From NCBI RefSeq assembly GCF_018332455.1, contig NZ_BOPZ01000001.1, positions 62,001-126,000 on the forward strand: a stretch of 64,000 nt of DNA, read 5' to 3'. Within the stretch, counting starts at the first letter, position 1. Each line of letters starts with the position of its first letter. The notes beneath the pieces are model-generated. The model did no database searches and was not told the DNA's origin. It was given only the letters and a program-made list of their open reading frames with translations. Origin of the DNA: Clostridium polyendosporum. GTDB taxonomy: Bacteria; Bacillota; Clostridia; Clostridiales; Clostridiaceae. Shown piece after piece: positions 1-7,715 of the stretch. A program made the translations under genes and the position numbers.

Positions 1-835
1 CAGGTACATTTAAATCAAGTAAAGTATCACATAAGGTTAAAATGACGCTAATAAGTTTATTAAGCCTGCAAGATTCAGATAAATCAAATAGTAAGTCCCA
101 ATCAATCGCAGTTCTCTCACTTTCTATAAATACAACAATATCACAAAGCTGTCTCACCCCAAACCCAGATTTAATCATATGGGATGCTATATGAATGAAA
201 AGATGCATTAGTTCATATTCAAGGGAAAGAGCTTGTACTTTAACTCCGTGGAAATCAAGTTCTCTGAGATTATTCCACACTGTATCCTCAAAGGGGGCTA
301 CATTTCTTAAATGTTCATGATTACTTAAAGACCAGTGAAGGTCAATGGAAAGATTGTTTTCATGGATAAAGCAGCATTCATAAGCAATTGAGCTATCTTT
401 CTTATAGCCTAACTGAAGCAAAACCGTTTCTGCTGCTTCAACAAATTCTTCTTTTACTAGAATGTCAGCATCAGACATAGTCCTAAATTCAGGCCTAGGA
501 TATAAATCCCTAAGGATTAAGCCCTTTAAAGCAATAACAGGAACACCATCTTCCTCAAAAGCTTTGAAAACATTTTTCATTTGATTGATATGCTGAGTTT
601 GCACTATACTGTTAATAATTGTATCTTTACTCCATTCAGTCAATAAGATAGAGTCGATATTACAGGTTTTACTCATCTTCTTAAAAAGAGGATAAATAAG
701 GGCATAAACCTCGTGAGCTTTAGCTTCCTCATAAACTTCTCGCCAGTTAATATCATGTATATCTAATTTATCAATATCTTTTCCACGAATAGCAGCAGAT
801 AATAAGGTAACTAATGTTTTTTGTGTACTATTCAT
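1..835 (-). CDS. Nucleotidyltransferase family protein (NTP_transf_5-like), C-terminus cut by window edge
   Basis: The gene reads leftward from an ATG at 835 with a strong RBS (GAGGAGGATTATAA) and is still open at base 1, so only about 278 N-terminal residues are visible. Residues 103-127 (LKGLILRDLYPRPEF then RTMSDADILV) carry the acidic D-x-D motif typical of the uncharacterised nucleotidyltransferase family found in Firmicute lasso-peptide clusters. Its start lies 39 bp beyond the end of the ABC exporter gene on the same strand, so the two are probably one transcript. Known members of such clusters have been linked to further modification of a phosphorylated lasso peptide. That role here is inference from context; the family call rests on the motif and the neighbours. 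Confidence 0.75.
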   Translation of the reverse strand, partial: MNSTQKTLVTLLSAAIRGKDIDKLDIHDINWREVYEEAKAHEVYALIYPLFKKMSKTCNIDSILLTEWSKDTIINSIVQTQHINQMKNVFKAFEEDGVPVIALKGLILRDLYPRPEFRTMSDADILVKEEFVEAAETVLLQLGYKKDSSIAYECCFIHENNLSIDLHWSLSNHEHLRNVAPFEDTVWNNLRELDFHGVKVQALSLEYELMHLFIHIASHMIKSGFGVRQLCDIVVFIESERTAIDWDLLFDLSESCRLNKLISVILTLCDTLLDLNVP

Positions 836-874
836 TTATAATCCTCCTCTATAAATAATATGAAACAAATTAAT

Positions 875-2575
875 CTACATAACTCCTAAAGCCGATTCTT
901 CAATAGAATATCCATCTACCGCATATATATTTCCACCATCAAGTTTTAATACTCTGTTACAAATAGCTAGTGCTGAAGGTCTATGGGTGATAATAATACA
1001 GGTTGGATGGTAATCAAGATTTTTAATAGCCTCCAAAACCTTCACTTCCGTATCCATATCAAGAGCAGAAGTGGCTTCATCAAGAATCAATAAAGGCTTT
1101 TGTCGGATTAGAGCTCTAGCTATAACAAGTCTCTGAGCTTGTCCTTCTGATAACCCTATACCATTCTCCCCTATAATAGTAAGTGTTTTATTAGGTAACT
1201 TATCTACAAAATCCCAGGCACAAGCAGCTTTTAGTGCCGATAGTATGTCCTCTTTAGTAGCATTTAGGTTTCCATACTTAAGATTGTCTTCGATAGTACC
1301 TGAGAATAAAGTATTTCCTTGAGGAACGTAAGAAATTTGATGTCGTGTCATTGGTGAAGATTCAATTGACTCATTATCATTTATAAAGTTGATAGAACCA
1401 CTATTACTATTAAGCAAAGCTAGAAGTAGCCTTATAAATGTAGTTTTACCTTCACCTGACGGACCTACTAAAGCAACAATTTCACCAGGAAATATTGTTA
1501 AAGATATATTCTTTAAAATAGGTAAATCTTTGTTATATTCAAACCATACATCTTTATACTCAATAATAGGTGAGTTATATGGTGTAATAGTTGAAGATGA
1601 GAACTCATGATTTTCCAAAGGTAGTTTTTCGATTTCCATAAGTCTTTCTGTTGAAGCATATGAAGTAATGAATTGTGACAGAGAACTAGCTAAACCAGAA
1701 AGCGGCATCTGCACATTAGCTGTTAATTGCAGTAGTGCAGTTAAAGTTCCAAAAGTAGAAACGCCAGCTGAAAGTCTGGAGGTTCCTAAAGCAAATACTA
1801 AAAAGTAAGTGAGCCAATAGCTGAAGTTAATAGTGGAACTGTAAAGAGAGCTTATGCTGCTTCTTGATAAGAAGAGCTTAAGTTTTTTGTTTTGTATTTC
1901 ATTAAACTTAGTTAAGTTATTTTTCTCAAGACAAAAAGTCTTAACTATAAGCATGTTTTGAATTGATTCCTGCATAAAGGATAAATACTTAGATTCATTT
2001 TCTTGGGTTTTCAAGTGGATATTTCTCAATTTTTTAGCATAAAACCTACCGAATAATAACGAAACAGGAGCTATGATAATAGTTAAAAAAGCTATAGTTG
2101 GTTCGTAGGATAAGAGAATTATAAAAGATGAAATCAGCATAGCAGATAGTGATATAACATTTGGCAACGTATTTACTATTAAATTTGTTACATTTGAAGT
2201 ATCGCTTAATATTCTAGATATCATATCTCCACTATGATACTTTGAACCTTCCATCCATTGGCTGTAGGTAATGTGAGAATAGAGCCTTTTCTGAATATTA
2301 TTTGAAAGTGAAGTTGAACAATAGGTAGTAAGTAGAGTCTGAATATAATTAATTATAATTTCTCCAATAATTAATGAACCAAGTATAATCAAGGGAGTAA
2401 AAATCAGTGAAACATTTCCGGATATTGATGAATCGATTAAGTTTTTGATTACAATAGCTCTATATACACTGATAAATGAAGTTAATACTCCTAGAAATAT
2501 TAAAAAAACTAATTGTAGAGCAATATATCTACATTGACTTATTAGCCATTTACTTTTAATTAATAAGCTTTTCAA
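875..2575 (-). CDS. Lasso-peptide-type ABC exporter, fused permease and ATPase
   Basis: A 566-residue half-transporter likely to export the mature peptide(s) across the membrane and confer self-immunity. An ABC transmembrane domain with about six helices occupies residues 15-320. The ATPase domain follows, with Walker A GPSGEGKTT (371-379), signature LSEGQAQR (475-482; Glu replaces the usual second Gly) and Walker B LLILDE (495-500). There is no C39 peptidase domain, as expected when leader removal is done by B1/B2. The start is a TTG at 2573-2575 behind AAGGAGG with 9-base spacing; no ATG lies nearby. It is divergent from the cyclase gene and shares the 188-bp intergenic promoter region with it. 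Confidence 0.88.
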   Translation of the reverse strand: MKSLLIKSKWLISQCRYIALQLVFLIFLGVLTSFISVYRAIVIKNLIDSSISGNVSLIFTPLIILGSLIIGEIIINYIQTLLTTYCSTSLSNNIQKRLYSHITYSQWMEGSKYHSGDMISRILSDTSNVTNLIVNTLPNVISLSAMLISSFIILLSYEPTIAFLTIIIAPVSLLFGRFYAKKLRNIHLKTQENESKYLSFMQESIQNMLIVKTFCLEKNNLTKFNEIQNKKLKLFLSRSSISSLYSSTINFSYWLTYFLVFALGTSRLSAGVSTFGTLTALLQLTANVQMPLSGLASSLSQFITSYASTERLMEIEKLPLENHEFSSSTITPYNSPIIEYKDVWFEYNKDLPILKNISLTIFPGEIVALVGPSGEGKTTFIRLLLALLNSNSGSINFINDNESIESSPMTRHQISYVPQGNTLFSGTIEDNLKYGNLNATKEDILSALKAACAWDFVDKLPNKTLTIIGENGIGLSEGQAQRLVIARALIRQKPLLILDEATSALDMDTEVKVLEAIKNLDYHPTCIIITHRPSALAICNRVLKLDGGNIYAVDGYSIEESALGVM

Positions 2576-2624
2576 AAATAAAATCCTCCTTAGAATAAAA
2601 TATAAATTTTAACTTATATAAATA

Positions 2625-2653
2625 ATTATAAATTTCTAGGAAAATAATGTAAA
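2625..2653 (-). promoter_or_regulatory. Promoter for exporter/nucleotidyltransferase pair
   Basis: On the minus strand TTTACA (2648-2653) and TATAAT (2625-2630) are separated by exactly 17 bases, about 50 bases upstream of the TTG start at 2575. It matches a SigA-type promoter. The same -35 hexamer (TTTACA) is used by the divergent promoter. Confidence 0.65.
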
Positions 2654-2676
2654 TAAATTGTATGGAAAAAAATGTA

Positions 2677-2705
2677 TTTACAAAGCAAAAAAACAGATAT
2701 ACAAT
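2677..2705 (+). promoter_or_regulatory. Promoter for lasso biosynthetic unit
   Basis: TTTACA (2677-2682), 17-base spacer, TACAAT (2700-2705), located 59 bases before the cyclase ATG. The two back-to-back promoters do not overlap: their -35 boxes are 23 bp apart, room for one shared regulator site. Confidence 0.65.
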
Positions 2706-2763
2706 TACAATATGGAAGATAATTACAAATATATGAGTTAAAGTTGTTAATGGGGGATGAGTT

Positions 2764-4752
2764 ATGAGTGCTATCTGTGGGCTTATGCATATGGACTTTA
2801 AAGCCGAAACTTATGATACAGGAATAGCAATGCTTGAAAAATTTAATATATATAAAGTTGATTCAGTAAGGCACCTAATGATAGACAATGTATTTATGGG
2901 ATGTGGGATTCAATACATAACTCGCGAATCCAAATATGAAACCTTACCAGCCTATGATCAAAAGAGAGAATTAATAATTACAGCAGATGCTATTATTGAT
3001 AACCGTAGTGAGTTGCTTAAGGTTTTTAATATTAAGTTAGATTCGTGGAGTAAAACAACAGATAGTGAGCTTATACTTAGAGCTTATGAGATGTGGGGAA
3101 AGGATTGTGCAAAATATTTAATTGGTGATTTTGCATTTGTAATATGGGATAAAGTAAAAAACGAGATCTTCTGTGCAAGAGATCATGTAGGAAAAAGAAC
3201 ATTATATTATTATTATGATGGAAATACATTTGCCTTTTCTACTTTGATGAACCCATTGTTTGAGGTACAACAGGATGTGGAACTTAATGATAGATGGATT
3301 GCTGATTTTCTTTCAATAGACGGAATACTTCATGAAGTTGAATGTAATGAAACAATATATAAGGGAATTTATCAAGTGCCGCCAGCTACAATTATAACAA
3401 TTAACAAAAATGGACTATGTAAAGATTTATATTGGGATCCATTGAAAGAAGTTAAACCACTTAGGCTAAAAAAAGATGAAGAGTATGATAAATATTTTAA
3501 AAAAGTATTCTTTGAAGCTGTGGATTGTAGATTAAGAAGCAGTGGTGAAGTTGGGATAATGTTAAGTGGAGGGCTAGACTCAGGATCAGTAGGCTGTATA
3601 GCAGCTAGAAATCTTGAAAATGAAGGAAAGAGACTAAAGGCTTTCTGCTCTATACCGATGGATAGCTATAAAAATATAAACAACCAGTATTACATGTCAG
3701 ATGAAAGTGAGTACGTTGAGGAGATTATAAAAGCTTATAACAATATAGATATTACCTATTGTAAAAGTGAAGGAAAAAACTCTTCTACCAATATAGATAG
3801 ATTTGTATCAATATTAGAACAACCATATAAGACAATAGAGAATTTGTTTTGGAATGATGAGATTTTACAGCGTGCATCTAAAAGTGGATGCAAGGTACTG
3901 TTAAGTGGTCAGTATGGCAACTGTACTATATCCTTTGGAGATTTTGTCACCAATGCACTTACTTTATTTAGAGATATGAGATATATAAGATTGTATAAAG
4001 AAATTAGAGCATATAGTAGATTGAAAAAAATTCGTAGATACAAGATTGGTAAAGCGTTAATAAAGGTATTTACACCATATAATATTAGGAAATTATTAAG
4101 TTCAAAAAATGAAGGTTATGATAATTATGCAGATGTTCCAGCAAATAGAGAATTAATTAAGAAGTGGAACGTAGATAAGAGACTTAGTGAGCTTAAACTT
4201 AATGAATATCCACAGAGGTATTATGACCTATATGAAACCAGAAAGAGTATAGTTAACCCAATAGCTTTTTCACATATAGGTGCTATGGAGACGAAACTAT
4301 CCTTATCACATGGAATTATCGAGAGGGATCCAACTAGGGACAAGCGTGTAATTGAGTTTTGCTTAAGCTTGCCTACAGAGCAGTTTTATAATGATGGCCA
4401 AGACAGGAATCTCATAAGGAGAGGAATGAAGGGAATTCTTCCAGACAAAATAAGACTTAATAGAACTAGGAGAGGACTTCAGAGTGCAGATTGGATTGAA
4501 AGACTAAATGATTCATGGAAAAGTATCAAAGAGCAGTTAGATGAATATTTACAGCTTCCTGAAATTAAGAATTATATAGATGTAGAAAAAGTTAAACTTA
4601 AGTTATCTACTATTGATAGTTTATCTGGAGATGAAAAATGGTTTTCAATACGTCTCATACTGGAGGCATTAGTATTCTCGTATTTTCTATTAGGTTTTAA
4701 AGAAGAAAAAGCTAAAGAGATAATTAGAAGAGAAACAGCAGCAACAAAATAG
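2764..4752 (+). CDS. Asparagine-synthetase-like lasso cyclase (C protein)
   Basis: A 662-residue homologue of class-B asparagine synthetase. In lasso clusters this protein adenylates the side-chain carboxylate of a core Asp/Glu and closes the macrolactam onto the core N-terminus. The N-terminal glutaminase-like domain starts MSAICGL, so the nucleophilic Cys normally at position 2 is absent (the Cys is at 5), as in other lasso cyclases that do not use glutamine. The ATP-pyrophosphatase loop SGGLDS is intact at residues 268-273. The start ATG has GGGGG upstream. It is the first gene of the rightward unit and is followed by the precursor A1. Confidence 0.9.
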   Translation: MSAICGLMHMDFKAETYDTGIAMLEKFNIYKVDSVRHLMIDNVFMGCGIQYITRESKYETLPAYDQKRELIITADAIIDNRSELLKVFNIKLDSWSKTTDSELILRAYEMWGKDCAKYLIGDFAFVIWDKVKNEIFCARDHVGKRTLYYYYDGNTFAFSTLMNPLFEVQQDVELNDRWIADFLSIDGILHEVECNETIYKGIYQVPPATIITINKNGLCKDLYWDPLKEVKPLRLKKDEEYDKYFKKVFFEAVDCRLRSSGEVGIMLSGGLDSGSVGCIAARNLENEGKRLKAFCSIPMDSYKNINNQYYMSDESEYVEEIIKAYNNIDITYCKSEGKNSSTNIDRFVSILEQPYKTIENLFWNDEILQRASKSGCKVLLSGQYGNCTISFGDFVTNALTLFRDMRYIRLYKEIRAYSRLKKIRRYKIGKALIKVFTPYNIRKLLSSKNEGYDNYADVPANRELIKKWNVDKRLSELKLNEYPQRYYDLYETRKSIVNPIAFSHIGAMETKLSLSHGIIERDPTRDKRVIEFCLSLPTEQFYNDGQDRNLIRRGMKGILPDKIRLNRTRRGLQSADWIERLNDSWKSIKEQLDEYLQLPEIKNYIDVEKVKLKLSTIDSLSGDEKWFSIRLILEALVFSYFLLGFKEEKAKEIIRRETAATK

Positions 4753-4802
4753 GATCTTATTAAAGTAATAGTGCTAGTAGCTTAGATCTAAAACTTATAA
4801 AT

Positions 4803-4832
4803 TTGTTTAGATATAAGTTATATATATACAAT
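4803..4832 (+). promoter_or_regulatory. Possible internal promoter for precursor A1
   Basis: TTGTTT (4803-4808), 18-base spacer, TACAAT (4827-4832), 72 bases before the A1 start codon. It could give the precursor its own, higher expression than the cyclase. Weak -35, so only moderate confidence. Confidence 0.4.
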
Positions 4833-4852
4833 AGGTTTCTAATGTATATTGT

Positions 4853-4874
4853 CAAAAGTTAACCACAACTTTTG
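4853..4874 (+). promoter_or_regulatory. Hairpin in the 5' untranslated region of precursor A1
   Basis: Perfect inverted repeat CAAAAGTT / AACTTTTG with a 6-base loop, ending 30 bases before the A1 ATG. No T-run follows, so it is more likely an mRNA-stabilising or regulatory structure than a terminator. Confidence 0.45.
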
Positions 4875-4904
4875 AATACACTACAATTGAAAGGGGGACA
4901 TGCT

Positions 4905-5054
4905 ATGTCAAAGAAGAATTGGAACATTCCAAAATTATTCGAATTAGGAGTAGAAAACACAGAAGCTGCTACATTTGAAAGTAAGAATCATGATGGTTTA
5001 TGGGTTAATGTAAGTTATGAAGGTTCAACATTTCCAGTAGAAAAGCACTCCTAA
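4905..5054 (+). CDS. Lasso peptide precursor A1 (49 aa)
   Basis: The start is the ATG at 4905, 7 bases after AAAGGGGG; an upstream TTG-started extension has no RBS. The leader (residues 1-20) follows W6-x-x-P9-x-L11-x-x-L14-G15-x-E-N-T19, the Firmicute lasso leader pattern with Thr at the penultimate leader position. Cleavage after E20 gives a 29-residue core starting AATFESKNHD and ending in His-Ser. The only plausible ring acceptors are E25 (position 5) and D30 (position 10). D30 becomes position 9 only if the core starts at A22. Location after the cyclase and before kinase/B1/B2, and the shared leader with A2, support the call. Ring size is unresolved. Confidence 0.85.
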   Translation: MSKKNWNIPKLFELGVENTEAATFESKNHDGLWVNVSYEGSTFPVEKHS

Positions 5055-5074
5055 TCATCTTTAAAGAAAAATCA

Positions 5075-5114
5075 AAAATATTACAAAAAGCATAATTGCC
5101 TTTTGTAATATTTT
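5075..5114 (+). terminator. Hairpin after precursor A1, possible attenuator
   Basis: AAAATATTACAAAA pairs with TTTTGTAATATTTT across a 12-base loop, in the gap between A1 and the kinase gene. The stem is AT-rich and lacks a long T-tract, so partial termination or 3'-end protection is more likely than a full stop. This would favour precursor over enzyme mRNA. Confidence 0.5.
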
Positions 5115-5180
5115 GGTTTAATAGGTTCTCTAAATAAGAGTATATTCTATTTATGATATTTTATAGTATGGAGATGTCTT

Positions 5181-6152
5181 ATGAATATAGAAAAGAAAAA
5201 TCTAAAATACCATTACAGAGTTTATGGGTTAACTGTTGAGTCAGAAGTGTTACTTTCTGAATTGATGGTTGCAGGAGAAAATGAATTAGAAAAGATTGAT
5301 GTTAACATTAATTATGGAATAATGCCTGACTACATAAGAGATGCAGTGGTTCAGGAAGAGAATTATAGACTTAAAAAGAATGAAATGTGGTTTTCAATAA
5401 AAGAGGTAGCTAATTATTACATATATGATGGGAATTCCATAATTGTGGAACCATGTGTTGATGCAGACCCGGCACAAGTAAAAGCATTTTTATTAGGATC
5501 TGCTTTGGGGTTATTGTTAATTCAAAGAAACATCGTTGCAATACACGGTGGAACTATATTGATACATGGACAAGCTGTTATATTTACTGGGGATACAGGA
5601 GCCGGAAAGTCAACAATGACTGCTGTTTTTAGAGAACGAGGATATTACTTCATGGCAGATGATGTATCTGTTATTGGAGAATTTAAAAGTTTTAATCATG
5701 CTATATACCCTGGGTATCCTCAACAGAAATTATGTAGAGACGCAATTAAGTTAATGGGGTATGATCCAGACAGTTTTGTTAAAATCGATGATGATAGAGA
5801 AAAGCATATTATTCCTGTAAGGAGCAGCTTTGTAAGCGAACCTTGTACATTAGGGGCAATATTTGAATTATCAAAATGGGAAGGTGCTAATGTAGAAATT
5901 GAAGAGGTAACAGGAAGTGAAAAAATCATTACTTTAATGAAAAACTTATATAGGATAGAAGCAACTCATTTTGTAGGATTAAACCGTGAATATTTTAGGA
6001 AGTGTGTTGAGATTGCGAAGGACATACCTATATATAGGATAAAGAGGCCAAATGACAAATATACAGTTGATGAGCTAGTGGATATCGTATTAAAAGCTAT
6101 GGATAAGAAAGAGGATAAAAGTAGTGTAAGTTATATTGGAAAAGGGGGTTGA
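5181..6152 (+). CDS. HPr-kinase-like lasso peptide kinase
   Basis: 323 residues resembling the C-terminal half of HPr kinase/phosphorylase. The nucleotide-binding P-loop GDTGAGKST lies at 137-145, preceded by the His of AIHGG (122) and followed by the acidic pair in ADDVS (159-163). In paeninodin-type clusters such kinases phosphorylate the side chain of the precursor's C-terminal Ser. Both precursors here end in Ser, which makes that the natural prediction. The gene lacks the N-terminal domain of true HPrK, and no HPr or sugar phosphotransferase gene is nearby. The RBS is GGAGATG. It ends 4 bases before the B1 start, so translation is probably coupled. Confidence 0.85.
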   Translation: MNIEKKNLKYHYRVYGLTVESEVLLSELMVAGENELEKIDVNINYGIMPDYIRDAVVQEENYRLKKNEMWFSIKEVANYYIYDGNSIIVEPCVDADPAQVKAFLLGSALGLLLIQRNIVAIHGGTILIHGQAVIFTGDTGAGKSTMTAVFRERGYYFMADDVSVIGEFKSFNHAIYPGYPQQKLCRDAIKLMGYDPDSFVKIDDDREKHIIPVRSSFVSEPCTLGAIFELSKWEGANVEIEEVTGSEKIITLMKNLYRIEATHFVGLNREYFRKCVEIAKDIPIYRIKRPNDKYTVDELVDIVLKAMDKKEDKSSVSYIGKGG

Positions 6153-6156
6153 ATTT

Positions 6157-6441
6157 ATGCAAGAGATAATTAATTTAAACACCACGGTAGGAAAGATATA
6201 TGACATAGATGTTACAGACTTAAATGGAGAAAAGGTAATGATGAACTTAGAAAGTGGACAATATTTTGTTCTAAATGATGTTGGAAGTAGAATATGGGAG
6301 CTTATTGAAGCGCCTATAACTGTGAATGAAGTTATAAATAAATTATTAGATGAATATGATGTTGATTATAAAAGCTGCGAGGAAGCAGTTATAGCTTTTT
6401 TGACAAGGATGAATTATGCGGAACTTATTAAAATTAGCTAA
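6157..6441 (+). CDS. PqqD-like RiPP recognition element (lasso B1)
   Basis: 94 residues forming a PqqD-type winged-helix RRE that binds the precursor leader and delivers it to the B2 protease. The central motif (MMNLESGQYFVLNDVGSRIW, residues about 28-47) is typical of the family. The start is the ATG at 6157 behind AAAGGGGG; an upstream start at 6136 would overlap the kinase gene and has no better RBS. The 3' end overlaps the B2 gene by 26 bases, indicating translational coupling of the two halves of the leader peptidase. Confidence 0.88.
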   Translation: MQEIINLNTTVGKIYDIDVTDLNGEKVMMNLESGQYFVLNDVGSRIWELIEAPITVNEVINKLLDEYDVDYKSCEEAVIAFLTRMNYAELIKIS

Positions 6442-6874
6442 AAAAACAAGGAGATTCTTTAGAATGAGCTGGGGGGAAAAGTTTTTATTCTTTGAAGCTT
6501 TTATATTAACAGGGATCTCTAGAATGGCAATTCTATATATACCATTTAAGAGAGTTAAAAGGTATATGGGTAGCTATAACGTTGAATCACCCTTTGAAGT
6601 TGAAAATAGTGTATATGAAACTACTAAAAAGGTAAAGTGTGCAGTATTAAGGGCTAGTAAATATACACCATGGGAGAGTAAGTGTCTAGTGCAAGCATTA
6701 ACTGTTCAAAGAATGCTTAAAAAGAGAAAGATATCAAGTACAATTTACTTAGGTGTAAATAAAGATAAGGGAGATAAAATGCAAGCTCATGCATGGTGTA
6801 GAGTTGGAGAATTAACTATTACAGGTGGAGAACTTAAACAATACTTTACTCAAGTAGCTAAATTTTCTAATTAA
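6416..6874 (+). CDS. Transglutaminase-like leader peptidase (lasso B2)
   Basis: 152 residues of the Transglut_core3 type. The catalytic Cys is in WESKCLVQA (C90) and the catalytic His in MQAHAWCRV (H125). Working with B1, it removes the leader and frees the core N-terminus for macrolactam formation. The amphipathic N-terminus (KTRRFFRMSWGEKFLFFEAF) agrees with the family's usual beginning, favouring the ATG at 6416. An internal ATG at 6464 has a better RBS (AAGGAG), so it may be the true start or a second one. Confidence 0.87.
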   Translation: MRNLLKLAKKTRRFFRMSWGEKFLFFEAFILTGISRMAILYIPFKRVKRYMGSYNVESPFEVENSVYETTKKVKCAVLRASKYTPWESKCLVQALTVQRMLKKRKISSTIYLGVNKDKGDKMQAHAWCRVGELTITGGELKQYFTQVAKFSN

Positions 6875-6931
6875 ATATCAAACAGTAAATATTTTATATT
6901 TAAATATTTAAATTTAATAAGGGGGATGAAA

Positions 6932-7099
6932 ATGATGAAAAAATGGAGTGATCCGCAAATATGGCAATTAGGTATTGAAAATACAGCAGGTATCGGTAAT
7001 GAAGAATATCCTGATCCGAATAACCCTCCAACAACACAGCATCCTGATTGGGTTTGGTGTTTTAAACATGCTAGATGGCATCCAAAAAATCATTCTTAA
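6932..7099 (+). CDS. Lasso peptide precursor A2 (55 aa)
   Basis: A short gene 57 bases after B2, with GGGGG six bases before the ATG at 6932 (ATG at 6935 is also possible). The 19-residue leader is MMKKWSDPQIWQLGIENTA: W5-x-x-P8-x-I10-x-x-L13-G14-x-E-N-T18, the same pattern and spacing as A1. The predicted 36-residue core begins GIGNEEYPD: Gly at 1 and Asp at 9 give a textbook nine-residue macrolactam ring. The tail is long, contains one Cys and three Trp (W40, W42, W49), and ends in Asn-His-Ser. The C-terminal Ser is the expected kinase target. A terminator follows at once. Confidence 0.88.
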   Translation: MMKKWSDPQIWQLGIENTAGIGNEEYPDPNNPPTTQHPDWVWCFKHARWHPKNHS

Positions 7100-7109
7100 T
7101 AGTAAACGG

Positions 7110-7139
7110 AGAGGTGAGCTTTTATGCTCACCTCTTTTA
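7110..7139 (+). terminator. Rho-independent terminator of the lasso unit
   Basis: AGAGGTGAGC pairs with GCTCACCTCT around a 6-base loop and is followed by TTT. It begins 11 bases after the A2 stop codon and closes the biosynthetic operon. Confidence 0.85.
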
Positions 7140-7144
7140 CTTGG

Positions 7145-7208
7145 TATCATTTCACGAAATGATATCTGATTAAAGCTGATCAAAACTTGATATCTGATTA
7201 GTTTTATT
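7145..7208 (+). repeat. Family 1 hairpin element, degenerate copy
   Basis: CATTTCACGAAATGAT followed by TCTGATTAAAG, an imperfect stem around CTTGATAT, and TTTTATT. It lies between the lasso terminator and the next gene. Confidence 0.55.
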
Positions 7209-7257
7209 ATAATATTTATGCTGGTATGTTTAAGTAATTTAAAATGAGGAGCTCAAA

Positions 7258-7512
7258 ATGAAAGGCGCATTAATACTTTTACTTGTAATATTTAATATTC
7301 CTGTCTATAAAACTATATATAAAACCTTCTTAGCAGAAGTAATGGAGATAGATAAAACTGATAGGATAGAAGGATTACAACTTAAACAGGAATTTTATAA
7401 TAAGTCTTATGGTGATATGAAATTTAGTTTGTTTATATTTCTTTGTGTATTAGCTATAATGTTTGAATTTTTTATTATAGAAGGAACAATCTCATTCATA
7501 ATATTTAACTAA
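7258..7512 (+). CDS. Small two-helix membrane protein, function unknown
   Basis: 84 residues with a good RBS (GAGGAG, 8 bases upstream). A hydrophobic helix at residues 3-24 and a second at 56-82 flank a charged loop (about residues 28-52). No family recognised. It sits alone after the lasso terminator and before a convergent ABC-F gene, so it is probably separately transcribed. It could be unrelated to the peptide cluster or a small immunity-like protein; nothing in the sequence decides this. Confidence 0.6.
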   Translation: MKGALILLLVIFNIPVYKTIYKTFLAEVMEIDKTDRIEGLQLKQEFYNKSYGDMKFSLFIFLCVLAIMFEFFIIEGTISFIIFN

Positions 7513-7601
7513 AATATTGTGAATTTAAAAAAACATAAAGACATTAAGATTCGCTAATAAGTTCAGTATTTTAATTTTGTTACATAATTATACAAAAGTA
7601 A

Positions 7602-7628
7602 AGGCTGCTGGTAAATTATCAGCAGTCT
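7602..7628 (+). terminator. Hairpin after the small membrane protein gene
   Basis: AGGCTGCTG pairs with CAGCAGTCT across a 9-base AT loop. There is no T-run, so termination is uncertain. A closely similar stem (AGACTACTGG) occurs at 33103-33129. Confidence 0.4.
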
Positions 7629-7644
7629 GAGGTAAAATACAATG

Positions 7645-7715
7645 ATAAATAAAGATGAGCAGGCATCAAGCCTACTCATCTTGAGTCAGATTTCACTTCG
7701 TGAAATGACAGCAAA
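7645..7715 (-). repeat. Family 1 hairpin element directly after the ABC-F stop codon
   Basis: Read on the minus strand the element begins at the base after the ABC-F TGA: TTTGCTG, palindrome CATTTCACGAAGTGAAAT, CTGACTC, then stem AGATGAGTAGG / CCTGCTCATCT around the loop CTTGATG, ending TTTATTT. The sense orientation and terminal T-rich tract suggest it acts as this gene's terminator. Confidence 0.75.

Noticed and set aside
6975-7169. 64-codon frame across the A2 precursor
   Set aside because: It is out of frame with A2, has no RBS, and runs through the terminator hairpin.
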